DNA from: an uncultured Bilophila sp. | GTDB taxonomy: Bacteria > Desulfobacterota > Desulfovibrionia > Desulfovibrionales > Desulfovibrionaceae | DNA: 26,204 nucleotides | Assembly (NCBI GenBank): GCA_910585945.1 | Contig: CAJUHZ010000034.1 | Location: 1-26,204 of the forward strand | Reading direction: 5' to 3' | Shown: in pieces, positions 7,786 through 15,620 of the stretch | Layout of the letters: each line of letters begins with the position of its first letter | Numbering within the stretch: the stretch's first letter is position 1 | Program-made: the position numbers and the translations under genes | Notes under the pieces: model-generated | Seen by the model: the letters and a program-made list of their open reading frames with translations, nothing else | What the model was told of the DNA's origin: nothing | Databases searched by the model: none

Positions 7786-9014
7786 GCGGGAGCACATTCG
7801 GACGGCTTTTTCGGCTGACGACTTTCGGGGAGTCCCACGGGGCGGGCCTTGGCGGCGTGGTGGACGGATGCCCGGCCGGCATCCCCCTGGAGGAAGCCGT
7901 TGTTCAGGCGGCGCTTGATCGGCGGCGTCCCGGCGGTCAGCAGGGGAGCGCGGGCACGACCCGCAAGGAGGCGGATGCCGTCCGACTGCTTTCCGGGGTC
8001 TTTGAGGGGGTGACCACCGGGACGCCGATCGGTTTTTTCATCGCCAACACGGATCAGCGCTCGCGCGACTACGGCCCTCTGGCCTCGGTGTGGCGGCCGG
8101 GACACGCGGACATGACGTACGACGCCAAATACGGCGTCCGAGACTATCGCGGGGGCGGCCGCTCCTCGGGGCGGGAGACCGCCGCACGCGTGGCCGGGGG
8201 CGCTGTGGCGGCCGCTCTGCTGGCCGCCGAGGGCATCCGCATCAGAGCTTGCACGTTGGAGATCGGCGGGATTGCCGCGCCCGGCGGCCCCGATTTTGAT
8301 CCGGACGGCGCGGCGCTTCGCCCCTACTGCGCGCCGGATGCAGCCACTGCCGAAGCCTGGGAAGCGCGGATGCGCGAGGTGCGCGGCCAGGGCGACACGC
8401 TCGGGGGCCTGGTGCGGGTGGAGGCGCTGGGCGTCCCGGCCGGCCTCGGCGAGCCGGTGTTCGACAAGCTCGACGCCCTGCTTGCCCATGCGTTGATGAG
8501 CGTCGGCGCGGTCAAGGGCGTGGAAGTGGGCGACGGTTTTGCCGCGGCCCGCAGCCTCGGCAGTGTGAACAACGATCCCTTTTTGCCCCTGCCTTCCGAG
8601 GCCGGCCCGCATGACCGCCCGGATTCGCTTCCTGATCCCGATTCCGGGCAGTGTTTCGATTCAAGTCGGCAAAGCGCCGTCCAGGCTGGCGCGCCTGCCC
8701 CGGCGTCGCCCGGCTTCGTCATGCCTTCCAATCATTGCGGGGGCATTCTTGGCGGCATTTCCACGGGGCAGACAATCATCCTTACCGTGGCGATCAAGCC
8801 CATTCCCTCCATTGCCCTGGAACAGCAAAGCGTGGACAGGCAAGGCAGGGGCGTCAGTCTCCGCGTGGGGGGGCGGCACGACATTTGCGCCATACCCCGT
8901 GTGGTTCCCGTGCTGGAAGCCATGACCGCCCTGACGCTTGCGGACGCCCTGCTCATGCAGCGCCGGCGTCGCGCCGATTCGTCGCAGGCGGCCGCGCGGC
9001 CGCAGGGGCGGTAG
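7782..9014 (+). CDS. aroC: Chorismate synthase with a 45-residue insertion
   Basis: This FMN-dependent enzyme (410 aa) converts EPSP to chorismate, the last common step of aromatic synthesis. Signatures visible are FGESHG (residues 15-20), RPGHADMTY (105-113), GRSSGRETAARVAGG (126-140), GGILGGISTGQ (from 320) and RHDICAIPRVVPVLEAM near the C-terminus. Most bacterial AroC proteins are 350-390 residues with about eight residues between GSxNxD and the GF..SNxxGG motif. Here residues 266-310 (nt 8577-8711) fill that gap with a Pro/Ser/Asp-rich stretch. The frame is intact and all flanking motifs are present, so the enzyme is probably active. GGAG at 7773-7776 precedes the ATG. It overlaps aroK by 4 bp and ends 2 bp before recD2. 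Confidence 0.95.
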   Translation: MSGSTFGRLFRLTTFGESHGAGLGGVVDGCPAGIPLEEAVVQAALDRRRPGGQQGSAGTTRKEADAVRLLSGVFEGVTTGTPIGFFIANTDQRSRDYGPLASVWRPGHADMTYDAKYGVRDYRGGGRSSGRETAARVAGGAVAAALLAAEGIRIRACTLEIGGIAAPGGPDFDPDGAALRPYCAPDAATAEAWEARMREVRGQGDTLGGLVRVEALGVPAGLGEPVFDKLDALLAHALMSVGAVKGVEVGDGFAAARSLGSVNNDPFLPLPSEAGPHDRPDSLPDPDSGQCFDSSRQSAVQAGAPAPASPGFVMPSNHCGGILGGISTGQTIILTVAIKPIPSIALEQQSVDRQGRGVSLRVGGRHDICAIPRVVPVLEAMTALTLADALLMQRRRRADSSQAAARPQGR

Positions 9015-9016
9015 GG

Positions 9017-11227
9017 ATGTCCCAGCTCAAACTGCCGGGAACCGCTCCGGCCACGGATCGCGTCACCGTGCGCGGGACGCTGGAACGCGTCGTCTTCCAT
9101 AACGAAGAAAACGGCTATACCGTCTTTCGTCTGCGTCCGGAAGGGCGGGATGATGTGGATGCGACGGCCGTGGTGGGGTATATGGCCAGCCCGCAGGTGG
9201 GCGCGCTTCTTCAGGTGTCGGGCCGCTGGGTGAACAATCCGCGTTTCGGTCGCCAGATTCAGATGGATGCGTTTGAAAGCGTGCTGCCCGCCACGGAAGA
9301 GGGGATACGCCTCTACCTTTCCTCCGGCCTGATCAAGGGCATCGGCAAGCGCATCGCCGAGCGCATCGTCACCGCATTCGGCACGGACACGCTCCGGATT
9401 TTCGACGAGGAACCCGAGCGCCTGTTGTCCGTTCAGGGCATCAGCCCGAAAAAGCTCGCCCAGATTCGGGAATGCTGGCAGGAGCATCAGGGCATCCGCG
9501 AGCTTGTGCAGTTTCTCCAGCCGCACGGCATCGGCATTGCGTTCGCCGTGCGCATCTACAAACAATACGGCGCGCGTTCTCTGGCGATTGTGCGCGAGAA
9601 TCCTTACCGCCTGGCGATGGATGTGCATGGCGTCGGCTTTGTCACCGCCGACGCTCTGGCCGTAAAGCTCGGCTTTGAAAAGGATCATCCTCTTCGCGCG
9701 CAGGCGGGGACGCTGTACATGCTGCTCCAGCAGGTGGAGGACGGCCACGTCTATTTTCCGCGCAAGGATCTTGTCGAACTGACAAGCTCAAAGCTGGATA
9801 TCGCCCCCGATCTCGTGCAGGCCGCCGTGGATCAGCTTGTGCTGGAAGAGCGGGCGGTATTGGAGGATCTGGACGGGGAGGAGGGGGTCTATCTCACCCG
9901 TTTTCACCATTACGAGTCCAAAATCGCCTTTTATCTGCAACGCATTCTCCGTTCGCCCAAGGCGGTGCGCTTCAGCAATGTGGATGCCGCCGTGGAGCGC
10001 GTGGTGGCCAGGCTCGGCATCGATCTGGCCGAGGAGCAGTTGAAAGCGGTGCGAACGGCCGCCACCGCGAAAATGATGGTGCTTACCGGCGGTCCGGGTA
10101 CGGGCAAGACCACGATTCTCAATGCCATCATCCAGGTTTTTGCTGAAAACAAGGCCAAGATTCTGCTTGCCGCGCCCACCGGGCGGGCGGCCAAACGCAT
10201 GTCCGAGGCAAGCGGGCGCGAAGCGCGCACCATTCATCGCCTGCTGGAATACAGCCCCAAGGAGGACGGCTTTGCCCGCAATGAGGACAACCCTCTGGCC
10301 TGCGGTCTTCTGGTTGTGGATGAAGCGTCCATGATGGACACGATGCTCGCCTATCACCTTTTGAAGGCCGCGCCGCTCGGGGCCACGGTGATCTTTGTGG
10401 GCGACATCCATCAGCTTCCGTCCGTGGGGCCGGGCAATGTGCTTGGCGATCTCATTGCTTCCGGGGCCATGCCGGTAGTGGAACTGGTGGAAGTTTTCCG
10501 CCAGGCGGCGGAAAGCGAGATCATCTGCAACGCCCACTGCATCAACAGGGGGGAGATCCCCAATCTTGCTTCCTCGCGTGACCGGCTCTCCGATTTTTAC
10601 TTCATGCGGCAGGATGATCCGGAAAAAGTTGTCGAGATCATTGTGGATCTTGTAAAGAATCATATCCCGCGCCGTTTTCGTCTTGACCCTGTGGATGACG
10701 TGCAGGTGCTGACGCCCATGCACAAGGGCGCGGTGGGGGCGGCCAACCTGAACGCGCGACTGCAAAACGCGCTCAACCCGCGCGCCGAATCGCTCCAGCG
10801 GGGCGAGCGACTGTTCCGCCTGGGCGACAAGGTCATGCAGATCCGCAACAATTACGAGAAGGATATCTACAACGGCGATATCGGGCGCATCACCTTTGTT
10901 GACGACAAGGAAAAGAACCTGACGGTGCGCTTTGACGAACGCGCCGTCATGTATGCCTGGGAGGAACTGGACGAGATTGTCCCGGCCTACGCCATATCCA
11001 TCCACAAGTCACAGGGATCGGAATACCCAGCTGTGGTGATCCCGGTCATGACCCAGCATTATGTTCTTCTCCAGCGCAACCTCATTTATACGGGCGTGAC
11101 GCGCGGCAAGCGGCTGGTGGTGCTGGTCGGTGAAGCGCGGGCGCTGGCCATGGCCGTCAGGAACAACCGGATGCAGAAGCGCCATACCTGGCTGGCGCGT
11201 CGCCTGTCGGAAGCCGTGCCGGGGTAG
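9017..11227 (+). CDS. recD2: RecD2-type SF1B ATP-dependent DNA helicase
   Basis: The protein (736 aa) is a RecD-like 5'-3' helicase of the kind found without RecBC, linked to DNA repair and replication-fork maintenance. The N-terminal third carries an OB-like start and helix-hairpin-helix segments (GLIKGIGKRIAERI and LLSVQGISPKKLAQI). The helicase core has Walker A GGPGTGKTT at about residue 355, Walker B VDEASMMD at about 434, GDIHQLPSVGPGNVLGDL, and the C-terminal motifs SIHKSQGSEYPAV (about 661) and YTGVTRGK. Length fits RecD2 (about 720-750). ATG 9017 follows the aroC stop by 2 bp and gives an N-terminus, MSQLKLPGTAP, leading straight into the conserved RVTVRGTLERVVFHNEENGY-type region. 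Probably the last gene of the aroK operon. Confidence 0.95.
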   Translation: MSQLKLPGTAPATDRVTVRGTLERVVFHNEENGYTVFRLRPEGRDDVDATAVVGYMASPQVGALLQVSGRWVNNPRFGRQIQMDAFESVLPATEEGIRLYLSSGLIKGIGKRIAERIVTAFGTDTLRIFDEEPERLLSVQGISPKKLAQIRECWQEHQGIRELVQFLQPHGIGIAFAVRIYKQYGARSLAIVRENPYRLAMDVHGVGFVTADALAVKLGFEKDHPLRAQAGTLYMLLQQVEDGHVYFPRKDLVELTSSKLDIAPDLVQAAVDQLVLEERAVLEDLDGEEGVYLTRFHHYESKIAFYLQRILRSPKAVRFSNVDAAVERVVARLGIDLAEEQLKAVRTAATAKMMVLTGGPGTGKTTILNAIIQVFAENKAKILLAAPTGRAAKRMSEASGREARTIHRLLEYSPKEDGFARNEDNPLACGLLVVDEASMMDTMLAYHLLKAAPLGATVIFVGDIHQLPSVGPGNVLGDLIASGAMPVVELVEVFRQAAESEIICNAHCINRGEIPNLASSRDRLSDFYFMRQDDPEKVVEIIVDLVKNHIPRRFRLDPVDDVQVLTPMHKGAVGAANLNARLQNALNPRAESLQRGERLFRLGDKVMQIRNNYEKDIYNGDIGRITFVDDKEKNLTVRFDERAVMYAWEELDEIVPAYAISIHKSQGSEYPAVVIPVMTQHYVLLQRNLIYTGVTRGKRLVVLVGEARALAMAVRNNRMQKRHTWLARRLSEAVPG

Positions 11228-11362
11228 AGTCAAGGCAGGCGTGCCGTGGTGCAATCCCCTGCCATGCTTTTTGTGGCCGCTCTCCGTTTGCTTTTCCCTC
11301 TTCGGCACGGGCGTCCGTTCTTGCGTCCGCCGAGCGTTTACCCACAATTTATTGGGAAAACG

Positions 11363-11923
11363 CTAACGTCGGTACGCGAGCGGGCCTTCGCGGTAAAAAT
11401 CCCCACCCGAGGCGTCGCCCGCCACGATGAGCGGAAAATCTTCAACTTCCAGCAGCGCCAGAGCTTCAGGCCCGAGTTCCGGATATGCCAGCACTTCGTA
11501 GCGGTGAATCCGGCGCGAGAGCAATGCGCCGGCCCCTCCCGTGGCGGCGAAGTACACGGCCCCGTACCGCTGCATGGCGTCGAACACCGCGGGAGATCGG
11601 TTGCCCTTGCCGATCATGCCCGTGACGCCCTGTTCGAGCAGGCGCGGCGTGTAGGCGTCCATGCGTCCGGCTGTCGTCGGGCCGGCCGAGCCGATGGCCT
11701 GCCCCGGTTTGGCCGGACTGGGGCCGACGTAATAGATGATTTGATTCTGCAACGCCGTCGGCAGGGGTTCGCCGCGATCCAGCGTTTCCACCAGGCGCTT
11801 GTGCGCGGCGTCGCGCGCCGCCAGAATTGTCCCGGAAAGCAGCACCCGCTCTCCAATGTGCAGGCCGCGCGCGGTCTCATGCGTGAGGGGCGTGCGGATC
11901 CGAATGATGGTGTCGCCGGACAT
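11363..11923 (-). CDS. Class I fumarate hydratase or L-tartrate dehydratase, beta subunit
   Basis: This 186-residue protein is the C-terminal (beta) half of two-subunit iron-sulphur hydro-lyases that interconvert fumarate and malate, or dehydrate L-tartrate to oxaloacetate. Recognisable segments are the start IIRIRTPL, the LLSGTILAARDAAHKRL stretch, IYYVGPSPAKPGQAIGSAGPTTAGRMD, and GMIGKGNRS, all conserved in FumB/TtdB-type beta subunits. The ATG at 11923 has GGAG seven bases upstream and lies 13 bp after the alpha-subunit stop. The length (186 aa) is closer to split fumarases than to E. coli TtdB (about 201). It is the last gene of a transporter-alpha-beta operon. Substrate is not decided by sequence alone. 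Confidence 0.9.
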   Translation of the reverse strand: MSGDTIIRIRTPLTHETARGLHIGERVLLSGTILAARDAAHKRLVETLDRGEPLPTALQNQIIYYVGPSPAKPGQAIGSAGPTTAGRMDAYTPRLLEQGVTGMIGKGNRSPAVFDAMQRYGAVYFAATGGAGALLSRRIHRYEVLAYPELGPEALALLEVEDFPLIVAGDASGGDFYREGPLAYRR

Positions 11924-11936
11924 GACGTTCTCCGAA

Positions 11937-12782
11937 TCAAAGAACCGCTTCCGCGTGACGGGCGGCGTGACAGTTGATGTTGACGGCCACGGGCAGGCTG
12001 GCGATGTGGGTAGGCCGCCATTCCACATTGACCTTGAACGCCGTGGTGTCTCCGCCAAGGCCCTGCGGGCCGACGCCAAGTCCGTTGAGCAGGCCAAGCA
12101 GCTCGTCTTCCAGGCGGGCATACCGCGGATCGGGGTTGCGGGAACGTACGGATCGCGCCGCCGCCCGCTTGGCGCACAGCGCGGCGACTTCCATATTGCC
12201 GCCGATGCCCACCCCGATCACCATCGGCGGGCAGGGACTGGATCCGGCCGCGCGAACCGTGTCCACGACAAAGCGTTTGACGCCCTCGATGCCGTCGGCG
12301 GGCACAAGCATGGCGAGCGCGCTTTTGTTTTCGCTGCCCGCGCCCTTGGGGGCAAGCGTCAGATGGATGCGATCGCCCGGCGTCAGTCGCGTATGGATGA
12401 TCGCCGGGGTGTTGTCGCCGGTATTGGCGCGCTCAAAGAGGGGTTCCGCCACCACCGAGGCGCGCAGATATCCCTTGCCGTACCCCCGGGCCACGCCCTT
12501 GTGAACGGCTTCTTCAAAGTCGCCGTCGATCACATGAACGTCCTGCCCGATATCGGCGAAAACGACGGCCAGTCCTGTATCCTGGCACAGGGGCATGGAT
12601 TCGGCAGCGGCGATATCCGCGTTTTCCACAAGCTGGCGCAGGACGTCCCGGCCAAGGGGCGATGTTTCCTGCCGGGCGCTGTGATCAAGCATTTCACGAA
12701 GATCGGAAGGAAGCCGGCAACAGGCCTCAACGGCCAGCCGGGCAACGGTCTCGACAATAAGGGAAGCTGAAATCTCGCGCAT
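11937..12782 (-). CDS. Class I fumarate hydratase or L-tartrate dehydratase, alpha subunit (4Fe-4S)
   Basis: The 281-residue alpha subunit holds the oxygen-labile 4Fe-4S cluster of class I fumarase-type hydro-lyases. Three cysteines in the expected contexts are visible: PLCQDTG, SSPCPPMVIGVGIGG and NINCHAARH near the C-terminus. Other conserved parts are GDNTPAIIHTRLTPGDRI and GGNMEVAALCAKRA. ATG 12782 has GAGG six bases upstream; the extension to 12860 would intrude on the transporter gene and is unsupported. It begins 41 bp after the transporter stop. The upstream CitT/TtdT-like carrier resembles the E. coli ttdABT set in content, but the order and subunit lengths also fit a fumarase for C4-dicarboxylate fermentation or respiration. 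I consider fumarase slightly more likely. Confidence 0.91.
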   Translation of the reverse strand: MREISASLIVETVARLAVEACCRLPSDLREMLDHSARQETSPLGRDVLRQLVENADIAAAESMPLCQDTGLAVVFADIGQDVHVIDGDFEEAVHKGVARGYGKGYLRASVVAEPLFERANTGDNTPAIIHTRLTPGDRIHLTLAPKGAGSENKSALAMLVPADGIEGVKRFVVDTVRAAGSSPCPPMVIGVGIGGNMEVAALCAKRAAARSVRSRNPDPRYARLEDELLGLLNGLGVGPQGLGGDTTAFKVNVEWRPTHIASLPVAVNINCHAARHAEAVL

Positions 12783-12823
12783 ATCGTCCTCAGGCTCAGT
12801 TGAAAGCGTCGTCCCGCCGCTCG

Positions 12824-14317
12824 TCAGGGCAGGGGCACTATCCCCCCCATGCCCAGCCACGGCACGACGGCTGCAAGAAAAACGGCCAGGTAAATGACGC
12901 CGAACAGCAGGCCCAGGAACCAGAATTCACCGCGCCTGATATAGCCGGCGGAGAACCAGATCATGCCCTGTCCCGTGGCATAGGGAGTCAATACGCCGGA
13001 GAGGCCGACCAGCGCGGCGAGGAGAAAACCGAAGCGCGCGGCGTCAGCCGGCGTCATTCCGGCAAGGCTCGAACCGGCCGCAAGAAAAAGCGGGAGCAGC
13101 ATGGCGGCGTATACGCCGCTTCCGGCCATGGCATAGCGTGAAAAGAAGAAGAGAACCGCAAGGGCGACAAGGTACATCATGGGCGTGAAGTCCTGCATGA
13201 TGCGGACGTTCCGGTGCAGGCACCAGTCGAGAATGCCCATGTTGTCCAGGCCGGCCGTGAGCGAGAGCATGGCCCCCAGCCACAGCACAAGGTTCCACGC
13301 CCGCGCGTTGCCGATGACGTCTTCCCAGTCAAGGATGCCGCACACGACAAGCAGGCAGACCAGCGCAAGCGCCGTCGCCGGCGTGGCAAAGCCCAGGGGT
13401 TCCCCGATCACCCATGCCATCAGGGTGAGGGCAAGCAGGATCAGCAGCGTCAACTGGCGCATGGAATGCCTTGCGGACTGGAGGACTCGCCCGTCTTCCA
13501 TATGGGGAAGCGTGTCGATCCGTTTCTGATCCGGGGGATACAGCCAGTAGGCGAGCAGGGGCGTTGCCGCCAGCAGCAACAACCCGCCCGGCGCAACGGC
13601 GATGAACCATGTGTGCCAGTCGGGAACCGGAAGGTTCGCCAGCTTGAGCATGTCAAGCGCGATAAGATTGGGAATGAACGCGGTGAGAAAAAGAGAACTG
13701 GCCACGCACGAACTGGCGAAAGCCACCCAGCTCAGATATGCGCCGATAGCCCGCGGGGAACGGGCCGGCCCGCTTCTGCACAGGGCGGGAATGCCCATGA
13801 CCAGCGGCTGGACGACACCGCTCCGCGCCGTTGCCGAGGGAACGACAAGGGCGAGCAGGGTTTCGGTCAACGTCACCGCATACCCGAGACCAAGCGCGCT
13901 TTTGCCGAGGCAGCGCGTCAGGATATGGCCGATGCGCACCCCCAAGCCGGTTTTTTCAACCCCCGTTCCAATCATGGCGACAGAAAAGACAAGCCAGACA
14001 AGCGGGCTGGAAAAGCCGGAAAAGGCCCAGCGCAACGCTTCGGGAGCGGAATGGCTCAGGGGCGGTTCCGCCTCGGAACCCGGCGCTCCCACCCTCAGCA
14101 GGCTGGCCGCGAGAAGCCCGGCAAGCGTCACCACGGCGGCAGGGGCGGGGGCCAAAAGAAGACCGACGAAAACGGCCGCGAACAGGCCGGCATATATCCA
14201 TGCCGAAGCCGAGAGGCCGTCCGGAGCGGGCAGAAACCAGGGGATCGCGGCCACAAGCAGACACGCCGCCCACCCGAGGGCGGCAATGCGGACTCCTTCT
14301 TTTTCCGTATGCGCCAT
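12824..14317 (-). CDS. Divalent anion:sodium symporter / dicarboxylate antiporter (DASS, CitT/TtdT type)
   Basis: A 497-residue inner-membrane protein with about a dozen hydrophobic segments. Two signature regions of the DASS family are visible: PSATARSGVVQPLV in the first half, equivalent to the SNT motif that binds cation and carboxylate, and LTPYATGQGMIWFSAGYI near the C-terminus, close to the CitT-family wording LTHYGTGPAPIYFGSGYV. The usual Asn of SNT is Ala here (SAT). Expected substrates are C4 or related carboxylates such as malate, fumarate, succinate, tartrate or citrate. AAGGA precedes the ATG at 14317. It heads a minus-strand operon with the hydro-lyase alpha and beta genes, so uptake and (de)hydration of the same acid is the natural inference. 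Confidence 0.91.
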   Translation of the reverse strand: MAHTEKEGVRIAALGWAACLLVAAIPWFLPAPDGLSASAWIYAGLFAAVFVGLLLAPAPAAVVTLAGLLAASLLRVGAPGSEAEPPLSHSAPEALRWAFSGFSSPLVWLVFSVAMIGTGVEKTGLGVRIGHILTRCLGKSALGLGYAVTLTETLLALVVPSATARSGVVQPLVMGIPALCRSGPARSPRAIGAYLSWVAFASSCVASSLFLTAFIPNLIALDMLKLANLPVPDWHTWFIAVAPGGLLLLAATPLLAYWLYPPDQKRIDTLPHMEDGRVLQSARHSMRQLTLLILLALTLMAWVIGEPLGFATPATALALVCLLVVCGILDWEDVIGNARAWNLVLWLGAMLSLTAGLDNMGILDWCLHRNVRIMQDFTPMMYLVALAVLFFFSRYAMAGSGVYAAMLLPLFLAAGSSLAGMTPADAARFGFLLAALVGLSGVLTPYATGQGMIWFSAGYIRRGEFWFLGLLFGVIYLAVFLAAVVPWLGMGGIVPLP

Positions 14318-14387
14318 AGACCTGTCCTTGTTGTGGGTCTGACAGCGTTCTTCGCCGTGCGTTTTCAGAGTCAGCCCTCATGAACCT

Positions 14388-14615
14388 GCCTGCTGCAAGG
14401 CCGGTTTTGCGTCCGGCGGCGTTGCAAGGCCAACGTGGACCTGCGCATGTTCAATACAGCTTCGCTCAATGTTTGCCCCTTGACGGCCGAAAAAACGGCT
14501 TTTCGCGGACGGCGTTTTTAATGGGGTCTGACCCTGCTTCCTGCACGATGAGGATGACCCGGAGCGGAATTCGTTCAAAAACGTCATTCGCAAAAAGCGC
14601 GGCCTTGCAGCAGGC
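14388..14615. repeat. 228-bp non-coding segment bounded by 16-bp inverted arms (MITE-like)
   Basis: GCCTGCTGCAAGGCCG (14388-14403) is the exact reverse complement of 14600-14615, and similarity continues inward (GTTTTGCG on the left against CGCAAAAAGCG on the right). A second pair, ACGTCATT (14581-14588) and AATGACGT (14621-14628), lies across the right arm. Most of the 404-base gap between the transporter and the DUF4911 gene (14318-14721) is this segment; I see no gene, tRNA or clear promoter in the gap. No flanking target duplication is obvious. It could be a small non-autonomous element or a large RNA hairpin. Confidence 0.55.
14492..14536 (+). repeat. 45-bp dispersed repeat, copy A
   Basis: This stretch, beginning AAAACGGCTTTTCGCGGACG and ending GGGGTCTGACCCTG, recurs at 18477-18520 with about five differences including one single-base indel. 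It contains the quasi-palindrome GGGTCTGACCC. It lies inside the segment bounded by 16-bp inverted arms. Both copies are intergenic and in the same orientation. Confidence 0.75.
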
Positions 14616-14721
14616 GGGGTAATGACGTGACCCTAACACGGCGTGGCGGAGCGCACAAGGTGAAGCTCCGTCCCCGGCGGAACCGTCATCTTGCCCATCC
14701 TCCAAGGGAAAACATGAGGCG

Positions 14722-15048
14722 TCAGGACGGCGCATCGCTTCCGTTCATCGGCCGGGCCGCGGAGCGTGGGACGACAGGCCAGGGGGCAATTCTTACGGGA
14801 ATCACTTCGGCCACAGCTTCCAGAGCCGCCCGGGCTTCCGCCCTCTGATGCGGCGAGAACACGACTTTAAGCACGCCTGTCTTTCGGTTCAGCACTGTGA
14901 AAAGAGCAAGATTGTCATAGCCTTCCAGTAAAAAGCGAAACATGTGGATCTGATCCGGGGCCGCCTGCACGAGGACGTGTTCGGATCGGGTCGCCGCCGG
15001 CAACATGAGAGGGCGGCGACGGCGGGCTGGTTTTTCCGATCTGTTCAT
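14722..15048 (-). CDS. Small DUF4911-like protein
   Basis: A 108-residue basic-start protein with the central segment DQIHMFRFLLEGYDNLALFTVLNRKTGVLKVVFSP, which resembles the DUF4911 family found in sulphate-reducing deltaproteobacteria; function unknown. The core (about residues 25-85) reads as an alternating beta/alpha domain, with a low-complexity basic N-terminus and a Pro/Ala-rich tail. There is no signal peptide or membrane segment. ATG 15048 is preceded by AAGGG at about 9 nt. It is divergent from the Fur-family gene across 110 bp, so the regulator may control it. Family assignment is from memory of the pattern. Confidence 0.72.
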   Translation of the reverse strand: MNRSEKPARRRRPLMLPAATRSEHVLVQAAPDQIHMFRFLLEGYDNLALFTVLNRKTGVLKVVFSPHQRAEARAALEAVAEVIPVRIAPWPVVPRSAARPMNGSDAPS

Positions 15049-15122
15049 GGCATATTACCCTTCACGCAGCGCGGGACAGACTGGATCCGCCTGCGGCGTA
15101 TTGATATGCTTGTTCTTTTTCA

Positions 15123-15140
15123 CGTTCCGTTTTCGGAACG
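15123..15140. promoter_or_regulatory. Perfect dyad upstream of the Fur-family gene, possible operator
   Basis: CGTTCCG (15123-15129) and CGGAACG (15134-15140) are perfect inverted repeats separated by TTTT, ending 18 bases before the start of the Fur-family gene and inside the divergent region shared with the DUF4911 gene. It does not match the classical AT-rich Fur box. It could be an autoregulatory operator or a 5' UTR hairpin just ahead of the GCGAGG ribosome-binding site. Confidence 0.4.
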
Positions 15141-15158
15141 GTTGCGAGGCCCGTCTTC

Positions 15159-15608
15159 ATGAGTGACACGCCCCCCTTTCCAACCGATCCCTATGCCTCC
15201 TTTGGCGCGTTTCTGCGCGGCAAAGGGTTGCGAAACACTCCCCAGCGCAACAGGATTATTGAGGTTTTTCTTCAACAGAAAGGACATCTGACCATTGAGG
15301 ATCTCTACGATCTGGTCCGGCACGAAGATCCTTCCCTCGGGCAGGCCACCGTATACCGGACGATGAAGCTGCTGTGCGGCGCGGGCCTTGCGCGCGAGCT
15401 GCGCTTTGGCGACGGCGTCGCCCGGTACGAACACGCCGGCAGCGCCCATCATGACCACCTCATCTGCGAACGTTGCGGCAAAAACATTGAAGTCGTGGAC
15501 CCGGACATTGAGGCGTTGCAGGACGCTCTGGCCCGCAAGCACGGCTTTACGCCCACATCGCATCGGCTTTATCTGTACGGCATCTGTTCGGACTGCGCAC
15601 AAGCGTAG
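15159..15608 (+). CDS. Fur-family transcriptional regulator (Fur/PerR/Zur)
   Basis: A 149-residue metal-dependent DNA-binding regulator. The winged-helix N-terminal half includes RNTPQRNRIIEVFLQQKGHLTIEDLYDLV and the recognition-helix segment GQATVYRTMKLL. The C-terminal dimerisation half has the metal-binding AHHDHLICERCG motif, a CxxC (CERC) and a second CxxC (CSDC) near the end, which form the usual structural zinc site, and HGF..TSHRLYLYGIC. These features place it in the family but do not separate iron (Fur), peroxide (PerR) or zinc (Zur) sensing. It is divergent from the DUF4911 gene and converges on the MogA-domain gene with 12 bp between stops. Confidence 0.92.
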   Translation: MSDTPPFPTDPYASFGAFLRGKGLRNTPQRNRIIEVFLQQKGHLTIEDLYDLVRHEDPSLGQATVYRTMKLLCGAGLARELRFGDGVARYEHAGSAHHDHLICERCGKNIEVVDPDIEALQDALARKHGFTPTSHRLYLYGICSDCAQA

Positions 15609-15620
15609 CGTTCGTCTTTT

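Noticed and set aside
11228..11362. Gene or structured RNA in the 135-base gap between recD2 and the hydro-lyase beta gene
   Set aside because: Only weak short hairpins and no start codon with a ribosome-binding site; nothing supportable.
15049..15158. Classical Fur box upstream of the Fur-family gene
   Set aside because: No match to the AT-rich 19-bp consensus is visible; only the CGTTCCG dyad is present.
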